Origin: Saccharina japonica
Lineage: Eukaryota; Sar; Phaeophyceae; Laminariales; Laminariaceae
Length of the DNA: 64,000 nt
NCBI GenBank assembly: GCA_008828725.1
Contig: MEHQ01004258.1
Location: forward strand, 44,883-108,882
Direction of reading: 5' to 3'
Within the stretch, counting starts at the first letter, position 1. Each line of letters starts with the position of its first letter. Below are positions 32,081 to 45,791 of the stretch, one piece after another. The notes under the pieces were generated by a model. It saw nothing but the letters and a program-made list of their open reading frames with translations, made no database searches and was not told where the DNA came from. The translations under genes and the position numbers were made by a program.

Positions 32081-35000
32081 CCGACCCGACCCGACCCGAC
32101 CCGACCCGACCCGACCCGACCCGACCCGACCCGACCCGACCCGACCCGACCCGACCCGACCCGACCCGACCCGACCCGACCCGACCCGACCCGACCCGAC
32201 CCGACCCGACCCGACCCGACCCGACCCGACCCGACCCGACCCGACCCGACCCGACCCGACCCGACCCGACCCGACCCGACCCGACCCGACCCGACCCGAC
32301 CCGACCCGACCCGACCCGACCCGACCCGACCCGACCCGACCCGACCCGACCCGACCCGACCCGACCCGACCCGACCCGACCCGACCCGACCCGACCCGAC
32401 CCGACCCGACCCGACCCGACCCGACCCGACCCGACCCGACCCGACCCGACCCGACCCGACCCGACCCGACCCGACCCGACCCGACCCGACCCGACCCGAC
32501 CCGACCCGACCCGACCCGACCCGACCCGACCCGACCCGACCCGACCCGACCCGACCCGACCCGACCCGACCCGACCCGACCCGACCCGACCCGACCCGAC
32601 CCGACCCGACCCGACCCGACCCGACCCGACCCGACCCGACCCGACCCGACCCGACCCGACCCGACCCGACCCGACCCGACCCGACCCGACCCGACCCGAC
32701 CCGACCCGACCCGACCCGACCCGACCCGACCCGACCCGACCCGACCCGACCCGACCCGACCCGACCCGACCCGACCCGACCCGACCCGACCCGACCCGAC
32801 CCGACCCGACCCGACCCGACCCGACCCGACCCGACCCGACCCGACCCGACCCGACCCGACCCGACCCGACCCGACCCGACCCGACCCGACCCGACCCGAC
32901 CCGACCCGACCCGACCCGACCCGACCCGACCCGACCCGACCCGACCCGACCCGACCCGACCCGACCCGACCCGACCCGACCCGACCCGACCCGACCCGAC
33001 CCGACCCGACCCGACCCGACCCGACCCGACCCGACCCGACCCGACCCGACCCGACCCGACCCGACCCGACCCGACCCGACCCGACCCGACCCGACCCGAC
33101 CCGACCCGACCCGACCCGACCCGACCCGACCCGACCCGACCCGACCCGACCCGACCCGACCCGACCCGACCCGACCCGACCCGACCCGACCCGACCCGAC
33201 CCGACCCGACCCGACCCGACCCGACCCGACCCGACCCGACCCGACCCGACCCGACCCGACCCGACCCGACCCGACCCGACCCGACCCGACCCGACCCGAC
33301 CCGACCCGACCCGACCCGACCCGACCCGACCCGACCCGACCCGACCCGACCCGACCCGACCCGACCCGACCCGACCCGACCCGACCCGACCCGACCCGAC
33401 CCGACCCGACCCGACCCGACCCGACCCGACCCGACCCGACCCGACCCGACCCGACCCGACCCGACCCGACCCGACCCGACCCGACCCGACCCGACCCGAC
33501 CCGACCCGACCCGACCCGACCCGACCCGACCCGACCCGACCCGACCCGACCCGACCCGACCCGACCCGACCCGACCCGACCCGACCCGACCCGACCCGAC
33601 CCGACCCGACCCGACCCGACCCGACCCGACCCGACCCGACCCGACCCGACCCGACCCGACCCGACCCGACCCGACCCGACCCGACCCGACCCGACCCGAC
33701 CCGACCCGACCCGACCCGACCCGACCCGACCCGACCCGACCCGACCCGACCCGACCCGACCCGACCCGACCCGACCCGACCCGACCCGACCCGACCCGAC
33801 CCGACCCGACCCGACCCGACCCGACCCGACCCGACCCGACCCGACCCGACCCGACCCGACCCGACCCGACCCGACCCGACCCGACCCGACCCGACCCGAC
33901 CCGACCCGACCCGACCCGACCCGACCCGACCCGACCCGACCCGACCCGACCCGACCCGACCCGACCCGACCCGACCCGACCCGACCCGACCCGACCCGAC
34001 CCGACCCGACCCGACCCGACCCGACCCGACCCGACCCGACCCGACCCGACCCGACCCGACCCGACCCGACCCGACCCGACCCGACCCGACCCGACCCGAC
34101 CCGACCCGACCCGACCCGACCCGACCCGACCCGACCCGACCCGACCCGACCCGACCCGACCCGACCCGACCCGACCCGACCCGACCCGACCCGACCCGAC
34201 CCGACCCGACCCGACCCGACCCGACCCGACCCGACCCGACCCGACCCGACCCGACCCGACCCGACCCGACCCGACCCGACCCGACCCGACCCGACCCGAC
34301 CCGACCCGACCCGACCCGACCCGACCCGACCCGACCCGACCCGACCCGACCCGACCCGACCCGACCCGACCCGACCCGACCCGACCCGACCCGACCCGAC
34401 CCGACCCGACCCGACCCGACCCGACCCGACCCGACCCGACCCGACCCGACCCGACCCGACCCGACCCGACCCGACCCGACCCGACCCGACCCGACCCGAC
34501 CCGACCCGACCCGACCCGACCCGACCCGACCCGACCCGACCCGACCCGACCCGACCCGACCCGACCCGACCCGACCCGACCCGACCCGACCCGACCCGAC
34601 CCGACCCGACCCGACCCGACCCGACCCGACCCGACCCGACCCGACCCGACCCGACCCGACCCGACCCGACCCGACCCGACCCGACCCGACCCGACCCGAC
34701 CCGACCCGACCCGACCCGACCCGACCCGACCCGACCCGACCCGACCCGACCCGACCCGACCCGACCCGACCCGACCCGACCCGACCCGACCCGACCCGAC
34801 CCGACCCGACCCGACCCGACCCGACCCGACCCGACCCGACCCGACCCGACCCGACCCGACCCGACCCGACCCGACCCGACCCGACCCGACCCGACCCGAC
34901 CCGACCCGACCCGACCCGACCCGACCCGACCCGACCCGACCCGACCCGACCCGACCCGACCCGACCCGACCCGACCCGACCCGACCCGACCCGACCCGAC

Positions 35001-35800
35001 CCGACCCGACCCGACCCGACCCGACCCGACCCGACCCGACCCGACCCGACCCGACCCGACCCGACCCGACCCGACCCGACCCGACCCGACCCGACCCGAC
35101 CCGACCCGACCCGACCCGACCCGACCCGACCCGACCCGACCCGACCCGACCCGACCCGACCCGACCCGACCCGACCCGACCCGACCCGACCCGACCCGAC
35201 CCGACCCGACCCGACCCGACCCGACCCGACCCGACCCGACCCGACCCGACCCGACCCGACCCGACCCGACCCGACCCGACCCGACCCGACCCGACCCGAC
35301 CCGACCCGACCCGACCCGACCCGACCCGACCCGACCCGACCCGACCCGACCCGACCCGACCCGACCCGACCCGACCCGACCCGACCCGACCCGACCCGAC
35401 CCGACCCGACCCGACCCGACCCGACCCGACCCGACCCGACCCGACCCGACCCGACCCGACCCGACCCGACCCGACCCGACCCGACCCGACCCGACCCGAC
35501 CCGACCCGACCCGACCCGACCCGACCCGACCCGACCCGACCCGACCCGACCCGACCCGACCCGACCCGACCCGACCCGACCCGACCCGACCCGACCCGAC
35601 CCGACCCGACCCGACCCGACCCGACCCGACCCGACCCGACCCGACCCGACCCGACCCGACCCGACCCGACCCGACCCGACCCGACCCGACCCGACCCGAC
35701 CCGACCCGACCCGACCCGACCCGACCCGACCCGACCCGACCCGACCCGACCCGACCCGACCCGACCCGACCCGACCCGACCCGACCCGACCCGACCCGAC
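32081..35800 (+). repeat. Perfect pentanucleotide array (CCGAC)n, 744 units
   Basis: 3720 bp of CCGAC repeat without a visible interruption. The other strand is GGGTC repeated, which has the G3N2 spacing of a G-quadruplex former. All six frames are open (DPTRP or GRVGS repeats), because the unit has no stop in any frame. Both flanks carry short units in the opposite orientation (GTCGGGTCGGG at 32057, GCGGGTCGGGTCA at 35850), so the array could fold back. True length may differ from the assembled one. Confidence 0.97.
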
Positions 35801-36149
35801 CCGGCCTGAACCGTGAGTTTTTGTTTGTCCAAGACCTCCTGAGCCGACACGCGGGTCGGGTCACGGCCCGTGAACCCGCCCTGCTAAAAATGAGGTACAG
35901 CAATTATGGTCGAGGGTGGGCCGGTTCCCGCCAAGACCCAAAAAACACCACAACAACACGGGTCTGCCTCCTCCATAACCACGCAGGGAAAAACAAAAAA
36001 AATGTAAAAACCAAGGAAAAGCAGTTCGTGCGAGGCACTGCGTGTAGTACGAGAGAGAGAGAAGAGTAGTCTACTCTGCTTGCCGTATACACGAAGGAAA
36101 CGCTTATCGCTTAATACGAACGAAGGCCATCAGTACACGACAGTAGGAG

Positions 36150-36250
36150 TGGTCCCTCTAGTGCCGGTTATCTGCTATTTAGTGCCGGTTATCCGGTATT
36201 ATAGTGCCGGTTATCCGCTATTATAGTGCCGGTTATCCGCTATTACAATG
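36150..36250. repeat. AGTGCCGGTTATCCGCTATT minisatellite
   Basis: About four 22-23-bp units. Single related units flank the Mutator-like MITE on its right. Confidence 0.75.
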
Positions 36251-36270
36251 CCGGAGAAATCGCTCGGCAC

Positions 36271-36439
36271 CAAAAGATGTCGGGAGACAGGACTTTCAAC
36301 CCTTGACAGACAGCAGGTTTGCCTTGACGTATGCCGTGACTTGACACCAAACTACTAGGTTTTAGTGTGGAACACTTCGGCCCTACACCCTTTTGACAGC
36401 GCACGTTTTTCCTTGCTTGACATGTCTCCCGACATCTTT
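36271..36439. mobile_element. Mutator-like MITE with 9-bp TSD
   Basis: A 169-bp element with ends CAAAAGATGTCGGGAGACAG and CATGTCTCCCGACATCTTT. It is flanked by the 9-bp direct repeat GCTCGGCAC (36262-36270 and 36440-36448). A 9-bp duplication with foldback ends is typical of Mutator-like elements. Confidence 0.7.
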
Positions 36440-37549
36440 GCTCGGCACAGAGGGGATGAACCAGTTTGGTGGTGTGCGAAATAGTGCCGGTTTCCACTAT
36501 TTTAGTGTCGCTGTAGTGCCACTATTGTTGACTATATAGCGCATTATACCGGCACTATGTAATAGAGAGGGACCCGTACTGTGAGCAGTAACAGCAGTCT
36601 TGCCGTATACACGACGACCGCTGAAAACAACCCTTCCTCTGGTCCCCGCAAAGACTTAAGACCGTTTACACGACTGACTATATACCGTGACGCAGGAAAA
36701 TAAAAAGGTAAAATGAAAAATGAAAAAAAAGTCAAAAATCTTACTCTACGATCGCAAAAAAAAAAAACACCCGTTTTTCGTAGATTCGCCTCGAAAGTAA
36801 ATACTACGTAATCGTTGATTTTTTTGCCCACTTCAAGATCTCAACGAGCGCGAATCGCAAAAAAAAAACGGGTTCGACGAAAGAAGGGGGGGAAAAACGA
36901 AAACGAAAAACGAAAATCGGGCAATATGATAAGAGAAGAAATGTTTTTGTTTTTGTATAATATAAATAACCTATTAGACGCGGGTATCTAACCTATATAG
37001 AAAATCTGCACGCGTCGCGTTTATTTGCCGCCAAACACTGAACGAAAAAAAACAGGGAAAAAAAGCACGCCACCACCACCACAACCACCGCGAAAAAAAT
37101 AGTAGCGGCATCTGCCTGTCAGGACACACGTGACCAACGCTGGGGACGTGCTTGTCAGTAGAGGACTACCAATAACTGCAGTCTAACTAAACTGCTGCAG
37201 TAGAAGTACTGTGTGGTACAGGTATACTGTGCAGAACTTTCGTAGTAAACGTAACTACTATTCATAACTACGTAAGCAAAATAGTAGCACCCTCTGCTTC
37301 ACTGCTTCAGTTCTCGCCTCTCACTTTGTTGCTCTTTGAAAAAAAAAAGAAAAAAAAAAGGATTTTCGTACGTACTCAGTCCGCCTCTCACTTTTTTTTC
37401 TCTTCGGAAAAAAAAAAAAAAAAAAAAACGTACTCGTCGTAACCTACTCGTCGTATCGTTCGTGTCATCGTGTGGGTTTGCATGGACTGGACAGCCAAAG
37501 TGTGCACACAAAACAAAAAAACAGAAGGGAGTACTGTTGCGGGTGCGTC

Positions 37550-37665
37550 ATCGAGCAGGGTTCCTCGCACTATTCCTCGCGCCGTTCCTCGCACTGTTCC
37601 TCGCGCTGTTCCTCGCGCCGTTCCTCGCACTGTTCCTCGCGCCGTTCATCGCATCTGTTCCCCGT
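37550..37665. repeat. GTTCCTCGC minisatellite
   Basis: About eleven 9-10-bp units alternating GCACTGTTCCTCGC and GCGCCGTTCCTCGC. Confidence 0.85.
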
Positions 37666-37816
37666 TCCCTCCTCTACGCGAGCGTCAAATAAAACAGACG
37701 AAACGTACATCTCGCAACCCAAGAACTACTGTTCGTCCGCGCCGCATCATCAAACAAACGTAAACAAAACTCGTGGGAAGCAAGAATGAAGAAAAAAAAA
37801 CGACCCGCGTTGAGCA

Positions 37817-37970
37817 CTACCGTATATGACAAGTGTATTTCATACCCCCTGGGGTGAATTTCAGAGCCAACGTTCCCCACAAGCCGGGGGGCACAGACAA
37901 CAAAAAAACCGGCGTTGAAATTCATCAGAGGGGGTGTGGTATACTCTGTCATATATATACGGTAGGTACT
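37817..37970. mobile_element. Foldback element
   Basis: Imperfect inverted arms start CTACCGTATATGACAAGTGT and end CTGTCATATATATACGGTAG, with ATACCCCCT/AGGGGGTGTGGTAT inside. Confidence 0.55.
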
Positions 37971-38239
37971 ACTACCGCACAAACAACGAAGACCGTTAGT
38001 TCTCCCCTCCCACAACTCAAGAAACTTGTTTTGGCTGCTTTTTATCGCTCGACCTCAAACGTTCCACCCCCCTTCCTTCCGCGTGCCCGCATCCTTCCTC
38101 TCGAGGACTCCTCATTTCCACCCGCGTTGAGGAAAACATGTTCTGGCGCATATTAAGCAACCCCCCCCCTGGCTACGTCTCGAAAGGGATGTGTGGTCAA
38201 TGGTCAAATGACTAAGGCGAGCAACAAAAATGAGTACGC

Positions 38240-38358
38240 CCCCCCTTCTCTGCCTGGTTAGTGAAAACCCAACGTGCTCCGTCCCGGCATTGCAGGGATG
38301 CGAGAGTCTATGGTCGTACGACTCCGGCCATGCACGACATGAGTACCCCCCCCCCCCC
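38240..38358 (+). mobile_element. Poly-C-tailed dispersed repeat
   Basis: Contains GTGAAAACCCAACGTGCTCC and ends GACATGAGTA followed by a C run. Confidence 0.7.
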
Positions 38359-38589
38359 CCCATCGCCTCCCCCCCTCGCCCCCCCCCCCCTCCGCCATCT
38401 CGCCTGCTAAAAAAACTCTCACCACGGAATCGCCCTCCCTCTCCCAAGCAGCTGGGAAAAGCACTACGACACAAGACAAAGAGAGGGGGTTGACGACGCC
38501 AATATTTTTCTTTTTTTTCCCGCTTCATTTTTTTTTTCTTCTGCAGAAAAAAAAGGGGTAGTGACCGAGTCGAAACTGGCTGTGAGCAC

Positions 38590-39425
38590 GAGATGCGCCG
38601 ACATCCCGTAACCTGCATCGACGTATATATATATATATATATATATATATCTGAACATGCATATCGATATATATATGTCGGAACATGCACCGATAACAGT
38701 TACAGAAATCGATATATCCCAGAACTACAGAAAGCGATATCCCGTAACTGCAGAAAGGATATCCCGTAACCACAGAAAGCGCTATCCCGCAACTACAGAA
38801 AGCGATATCCCGTAACCTGCATCGGCCAAAAATAAATATCGGAACATTCATCGATAAATATCGGAACGTGCGTCGATAACAGCTGCTACAGACGGAGCCG
38901 TAACAAGCATCGATATACACATGCATATCGGAACACGCATCGATATATATATCGGAACCTGGGTCGACATATGTATATCATATCGGAAACATGCATCGAC
39001 GTGATCATACCGAAACATGCATCGATATATATCGCAACATGCGTTGAAAACAGCTGCGGCTATTATTATCGACATATCCCGTAACCTGCATCGATGTCAT
39101 AATACATCGGAACGTTCGTCTTCGATACCTGAGATACAGATCCGATATCCCCAAACACGCACCACTATATATCGGAAAACATGCATCGATATCGGCTGTA
39201 TTTACCAGGAAACATATCGGAAATACTCCCCCCGTCGAGCACGTCAGCATCATCATCATCAGCAAACATGCCTTCCACGCATCGACACCCCTTCCTTTGC
39301 ATCCTCCATATATGTATCCCGTGAAACGCTAAGTCGGTGTCCCGTAGCATGTACCGGGACGACGCATATATGGCAAGCTCGCGTCGATGTATCACGTAAC
39401 ATGCACCGATAAATCCCGAAACAGT
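38590..39425. repeat. CGATATATATCGGAACATGC satellite
   Basis: Degenerate palindrome-rich units (ATCGATATA, TCGGAACATGCATCGAT, CCCGTAACCTGCATCGA) over about 830 bp. Confidence 0.75.
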
Positions 39426-40033
39426 CAAGAGGGGGAGAGATAGTCAATGTCAACCACGCACGCACGTGACAGAGCCAAAAAAAAAAAAAAAACGAGACCA
39501 TGATTTTGACCCGTTTTTCACAAAACACAACTCCCTCGCATCATTTAAAAAACAAAAATCTCGAGAGATTAATGCAAAACGGTCCACAGACAGAGGCAAG
39601 AAGAAAAAAAGAAAAAGAAAGTCTGCTGGAGGAGTGTGATCCTGCAACAACAGCAGGAAAAAAGCCAAAAAAAAATCACAAAACAGCCGATGATGGCGTA
39701 GTATATTATATGATGAAAGCCGAGGCCTGCCTGACGCGTGTCTTCAGGTCAGACTACCCCCCCCCCCCCCCCCCCGCCCCCATCCCCCGCCACCGCTCCC
39801 GCGGCGTCCTATCGCCCTGCCCGTACCTCTCTGGGTTCGGCTACCTTCTCCACCCCCCACCGGCAGCCTACCCCCCGCCTTGCCTCTAGGCCAGACAGCG
39901 TCGAGAGACGTAATAATTAGGAGAAATGTAATTTATGGGATTTAAGTTATAACCCGTGTTTCTAATTCTTACACAAAACACCGCAGATACAACCCACCCC
40001 ATCTCACTCCCCCCCCCCCCCACCACCACCCTT

Positions 40034-40210
40034 CATGCGACTCGCCCCAACACCTCGCGGCGCTTCTCGCGATTGGTGCCAGCAATGCCTGCCCCGGTTG
40101 ATGAAAACCCAACGTGCTCCGTCCCCCCGGCATCATTGTAGGGATGCGAGGGTCTGTGGCCATACGACTACGGCCATACACGACATGAGTACACCCCCCC
40201 CTCCTCCCCC
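40034..40210 (+). mobile_element. Poly-C-tailed dispersed repeat
   Basis: Near full length from CATGCGACTCGCCCCAACAC to CACGACATGAGTACACCCCC. Confidence 0.72.
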
Positions 40211-40249
40211 CTCCCCCATCTTTCCCTCCACCACAGAGGCAAACCATCT

Positions 40250-41560
40250 AGGTTACGGGATTTTATCGATTTACGGGACTCGGCGATTTTACCGGACTAA
40301 CCGGACTAAAAAATCACGCGTCCGATATACCCCGGGGCTTTAAGCCGAATTACCCCGCCGGGTGTTACGGGAGTGAGGTGTGGGCCGGTTTCCGAACCCG
40401 GCCGGCTTCACAGGAATCGGTCGCGGTTTCCAGGACTCGATCGGATTTACGTGAGTTGGGCCAGAATATGCGCGAATGATTCCGCCGGACGACTCTGGAC
40501 TCGGTCGGCTTACGGGATTATTCGGTGCGTTTGCGGGATTTAGTCTCGGCTTACGGGACTTAGGTCTGAATCGGTTTACTTATTCGGACGAAGTTTACAG
40601 GAATCGGTCGGTTTTCCGAGACTTCATCGGACTAGGTACGTGATGGAGGCCGGATTAAACGTGACTCCATCTGACTACAGCACTCGTAGGGCTTCGTCCG
40701 CTTACAGGACGTGTACTCAACTTACGGGACTTAGGTCTGGACTCGATATGCGAATTCGGACGGCTTACAGGAATCGGTCGGTTTCTGGGACTAGATCGGA
40801 CTAGGTAAGTAACCGGCAGGATTACGTGGCTCCACCTGAATACAGTATTCGGTCGGCTTACGGGACTTAGTATGGTGACGGGACTCACTTAGTCCGTTAA
40901 CGGGACTTAGTCCGCTTACAGGACTCACTTAGTCCGTTTACTAGACTTAGTCCGCTTACAGGACGTAGTCCGGTTACGGGACTCGCTTAGTCCGCTTACA
41001 GGACTTAGTCCGAATACGAGACTCACTTAGTTCGCTTACGGAACTCAATCCGGATACGGGACTCACTTAGTCCTCATGCGGTACTTAGTCGGCCTAAAGG
41101 ACTGAAACTACGCGGCTTCGACTGAAATACAGGACTCACTTATTAATAGTCCGTTTACGGGACTTCGTCCGCTTACAGGACTTAGTCCGGTTACGGGACT
41201 CACTTAGTCCGCTTACAGGACATAGTCCGATTACGAGACTCACTTAGTTCGCCTACGGAACTTAGTCCGACTCACGTAGTCCTCTTGCGGTACTTAGTCG
41301 GCCTACAGGACTGAGATTACGCGACTTCGACTGGAATACGGGACTAATAGTCCGCTTACGGGACTTAGTCCGCTTACGGTACTTAGTCGGTCTACAGGAC
41401 TGAGGTTACGTGACTTCGATCGGTATACGGGACTGAACTAAGGTCGATTAACGGGGCTCGGTCGGATTACTGGACTACACCGAATTACGGGACTGAAATC
41501 GATTTTTACCGGACCTGGCCGGTACACGGGATTCGGCATTTACGGGATATGGTGCCTACA
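40250..41560. repeat. CTTAGTCCGCTTACGGGACT satellite
   Basis: About 1.3 kb of degenerate units of 18-30 bp. The centre (40870-41240) is the most regular and the edges decay. Confidence 0.82.
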
Positions 41561-41564
41561 TTCT

Positions 41565-42765
41565 CCCGTGCAACGCGCCAACGAAAACAAAAAAGACGAC
41601 AACAACCACCACGAAAAAAAAACACACAAATTCAGAAAAAAAACTACTACTGCTACGGATGTATCATATACGAATACGGGAACGAAACCGAATAATAATG
41701 TACCGATACACGCGAATGCGCGAGGGGGGGGGCGGCGGCGGCAGGGGGGGGGGGGGTAGGGGGTGGAGGGGATGGGGGGGGCAGAGGGAATAACGTAGCA
41801 TAAAAAATGTATAATCTGAGTAGCTCTTTAGCCCCGTGCGCCATTATACCACCGCCGCCTGCATGCCCCCTTCCCGATTCCTACAAACGCCAGAGGCCGG
41901 CTTGGGCTATTGCTTTTTTTTGTTGGCCCTTGACTGCATGCACCCATTACTACTGTTATCGCGAAAACCTGCGAAAAAGTACTTGGGGGCCTCTCTTTGG
42001 TAAGTTACTAACTTAACCTATATAGTTTTTCAAGCAAAAACGCCTGGGATTAGAGCTGCGAAGTTTCTGCAATAAAATAGCCGAAGGGTCGTCAGCAGCC
42101 CAACCCCGTTCAGAACATGTGACGGCTGTGCTATCCAACTAGATTCCGAGCTGGGCGGAGGCGTCGCTATTTCACAAAAACAAAAGTTTCCACGTAGGGA
42201 GTGGGGGTGGGGGGGGAGTTCCAACGGCACCGCACAGGGTGGATGCCGTTCTTTTAAACACTCGGGACGAACTAAGTAACAGGCGCACCCGAGGATTAAA
42301 ACAAAAATACAGAAAAAAAGAAAAATCAAGAACAATACTGTAACGGACGGGGAAAAAAAAGACAAAAGACAAAAGAAAAAGAGAAAAGATGGACAAAAAA
42401 AAGGAAGAAGAAAACAAAAAAAAAAAAAGAGAAGAAAATGGAGAAGGAGACAAACACACAAAAAAATATCTCAACACAAAACAACTACAGACAGACAGAC
42501 ACACATGGGGCGCGCCTAACTTTTGGCGCGCTCAAATCATAAATAAGCCTAGCCTTCCATCTCCTATTCTGTGACGCCTTTCTTTCACTGCCGCTGCTGC
42601 TGCCGCTGCTACAAAACAAACCAGAACACGCCTCTTTATTCCAAGCAGTGGGCGCCCCTGAGGTTGGGCTGGAGTTGCTAAGGAGGGCTACATTCAAAGA
42701 CCTCCAGTCCCCCCACCCCCCCCCCCCGCCCCCGCCCACATCCTCTCTCCCCAAGGGGCCAACTA
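41565..42765. other. Low-complexity intergenic DNA
   Basis: A-rich and G-rich tracts and a GCGCGCCTAACTTTTGGCGCGC-type hairpin near 42510. No supported gene. Confidence 0.45.
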
Positions 42766-42769
42766 CCGA

Positions 42770-43510
42770 CGACGACTACCGACGAAAAATGCTATGTCTT
42801 CTCAAATAAAAAATTCTCCTATATAGATCGCCCTTGATATTCAAATGCCTACCGACGAAAATAAACTTCCCAAGATCGTGCAAGAAAGTCGCGAATGTCT
42901 AACGGACGAAAAATCTTCTTCCCTTCTCCTCCTCCTCCTCCCAAGACCGATCTCTCGCCCTTGATACTCAAACGGCTTCCGTTACCGACGGAAGGAAATT
43001 ATTTTCTCTCCCACGAATCGCAAAAGATTTTGCCCTTTTGAAATTCAAAATGCCTATACACCGACGAAAAGTCTTTCCTCTCCACAATTCGCAAACAAGA
43101 CTGCCCTTTGAAATTCAAATGCCTATACACCGACGAAAACTCTTCTCTGCACTAATCGCAAGATTTGCCCTTGAAATTCGAATGTCTACCGACGAAAAAT
43201 CTTCCCTCCACTAAATTGCAAGATTTTTCCCTTGAAATTCGAACGCCTATATACCGACGGAAGATTATCTCCAGAATATCCCAAGATTTTCCCTTGAAAT
43301 CCGAATACCTCTACCGCCGACGAAATATCTTCTTCATAATCGAGAAGCATTTACCCCCCCCCCCCCCCCCCCTTGAAATCCGAACGTCAACTCACTACCG
43401 ACGAAAATACTCCAATCTCCATGATCTCGCCGTTGATGTTTTCGAATTGCCTCTACCGTCGGAAATTATTTTCCGACAAGATATCGCCCTCGAAAATCCG
43501 GATGCGTGAG
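42770..43510. repeat. CTACCGACGAAAAATCTTC satellite
   Basis: About 60-70-bp units containing CCGACGAAAAATCTTC, CTCCACTAATCGCAAGATTT and GCCCTTGAAATTCAAATGCC. Confidence 0.78.
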
Positions 43511-43844
43511 AAAAAAAAAAAAGAACATGATCAAGAGGATCGGGTATAAATTCTCCACAAAAAAGAAGCTTCGGACCTCCAATCCAGTCCCGAAGGCTTA
43601 TAAACGTTGGGGGTTCACACACACCTGCACCCTGTCAAGGGGTGGACCGAAAGAGACAAACGAGTTTTGGCGGAGTTCGAAAAGGAGGGAAGGCGAGGGG
43701 ATAAGGGGGGGGGAGGGGAAGCCAGCGAGATGCCTGTTAATAAAGTATCGCGAAAAAAATCGAGGCAAAAATGAGATTGCTGCCAAATTCTAAAACACTG
43801 TCGCGTACTGCTGTAGTCGACTTTACTACCCCCCCCCTCCCTGC

Positions 43845-43955
43845 CGCAAGCAATGTCTGCCTGGTTGGTGAAAACCCAACGTGCTCCGTCCCGGCATTGT
43901 AGGGATGCCAGGGTCTATGGCCATACGACTACGGCCTTACGTGACCCCCCCCATC
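43845..43955 (+). mobile_element. Poly-C-tailed dispersed repeat
   Basis: Contains CTGGTTGGTGAAAACCCAAC through CATACGACTACGGCC, then C-rich sequence. It lies just past the stop of the CMD gene. Confidence 0.65.
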
Positions 43956-44022
43956 CCCCCCACCTTCGCCGTCCCGTTCTCCTCACCTAAAGTGCACGTG
44001 CAAAATGCAGAGGTACGAGGTC

Positions 44023-44146
44023 TTATTGCTTGCGCCACTTGGCCGCGATGTCTTCCCATTGAGCCTGCTCGGGAGTGCACGGGAGGCGAGGGATGCCGAG
44101 AGCGCTGCCAAACTCCTTCACGAAGCTTGCCACCTCCGGCTCGTAT
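44023..44146 (-). CDS. CMD gene exon G, terminal exon with stop
   Basis: The acceptor is AACCCCCACAG before 44146. The 124 bp encode YEPEVASFVKEFGSALGIPR, LPCTPEQAQWEDIAAKWRKQ and a TAA stop at 44025-44023. The first base completes Arg with exon F. Confidence 0.85.
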
Positions 44147-44193
44147 CTGTGGGGGTTTCATTCATTCATTTATCGCGCACAAAAAAGCGTCAA

Positions 44194-44265
<72 letters not shown>

Positions 44266-45736
44266 GTTAGAAATAAACAAACAAATAAAAACATAAAAAT
44301 GGGAACATGAATCATCAATCAATCAACAACAACATAAACATAGAAATAGTGGTGGTATATTAATATAAAATTAAAAAAAGCTAACACACAGCTGTGCGAT
44401 CGAGGATTTCGTCGAAACTCATATTTACAAGCTGAGTGTGTATATACGGGATAAGGAATACTCATGAAAACATTAAAAAAAAATCGTACGTGGCATGAAC
44501 ATGTCGGGGTGGCATGTCAAACATCCTACTGTATGTATTACGCGAAAAGACGAATTTTCGACGAAACCCTCCACACCTCTCACCTGATCTCACAGCTGTT
44601 TTGTGTTTTGTGGGGTTTTTTTTCTCTAAATAGATGTGGTGAACATCTCACGGCACTAACGGGAGATATTATTACCCAACACCGTAGTAAGGAAGGAGCG
44701 AATGGCCTACTTAGTGCCCCCAGATCTGAGTTAAGACTAAAGAGGGAGAGAGAAAAGAAGAGCAAAGATAATACACGGGATGGGGAAAACACCCTCCCAC
44801 CCACCCACCCACCCACCCAACCAGGTTTTTGCGCTGACGCGCATCGCTGTCCAATGAAATATTGGTGGTGGGTGGTATTCGTGGTGGTTGTGGGCCAACC
44901 AGCCCACGCACCAACCGACGCACCCAGCAACTCACTTGCCCACCCACCCACACACCACGCTGGACCAGACATACGAAATATGACATGTATACAAGGGGCC
45001 AATACCCCGGATCGTTTTACCGCAGACTCGGGGGGTACTACACGAAATCATCGCGCGCCGCGCGTCTCTTCTCTGCCCCTCTCTCACCGTCGAGGTACGT
45101 ACACCGAGGTCCAGCGGTGGAACGAGAAGTGAACCGACAACGTGATGAGCAGCTCGATCACGGCGGGCGGGGAGTACAGGCGCGAGATCAGGCCCGCGAG
45201 AGTCGCCGTCATGCGCGTGGGGGTCCAGCTTCGGGAACAGCACCAAGCATCATCGATAAGCATCACCAGCGTCATCGTACGGCATCATCGTTGCCAGGGG
45301 GGGGGAGAAGGAGGGGAGGGAGGAAAAAAGGGAGGAAGGGAGGACGGGAGAATGGGAGGAAGGGAGGAAGGGGGGACGGGAGGAGGGGAGGACGGGAGGG
45401 AGGAAAGAGGTACGAGGCAGGAACGAAGGAAGAAAGGAACAAACGAACGGACGAAGGAAGGAGGGGAGGCCGGACAAACCGATTAGGGTCCAACACAAGC
45501 GATGCAGCTGCTAAAACCATACACGCGGTTCTTGAAAAAATAACCAAGGTGATTTTGTCAAATCAGAACGTTCGATCCCCGATTTGGGCAAAAACTCGGA
45601 GGCTCGGCGCCCCGCCCCTCCTTCGCACCCTCTGCCCCCCCCCTCCCCCTTCCCCTCAGGGTCAAACAAAAGCGATACAGACGATGGCTACAAAATCACA
45701 ACCACGTGCCATTCTAATTATGGACATGAGTGCAGG

Positions 45737-45791
<55 letters not shown>

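Larger units (their letters stand above)
36450..38220. other. Low-complexity intergenic DNA
   Basis: A-runs, poly-A/T patches and the GTTCCTCGC repeat; no exon with matched splice sites found. Confidence 0.5.

Noticed and set aside
31793-36069. Several open frames of more than 1,200 residues across the CCGAC array
   Set aside because: The pentamer has no stop in any frame, so all six frames are open by construction. No splice or promoter support is seen and the peptide is a pure five-residue repeat.
39500-39900. Lys-rich then Pro-rich plus-strand frame
   Set aside because: A-rich and C-rich low complexity; no domain and no splice support.
44862-45132. Plus-strand frames overlapping CMD exon F
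   Set aside because: The minus strand has the splice sites and the family match; the plus frames are shadows.
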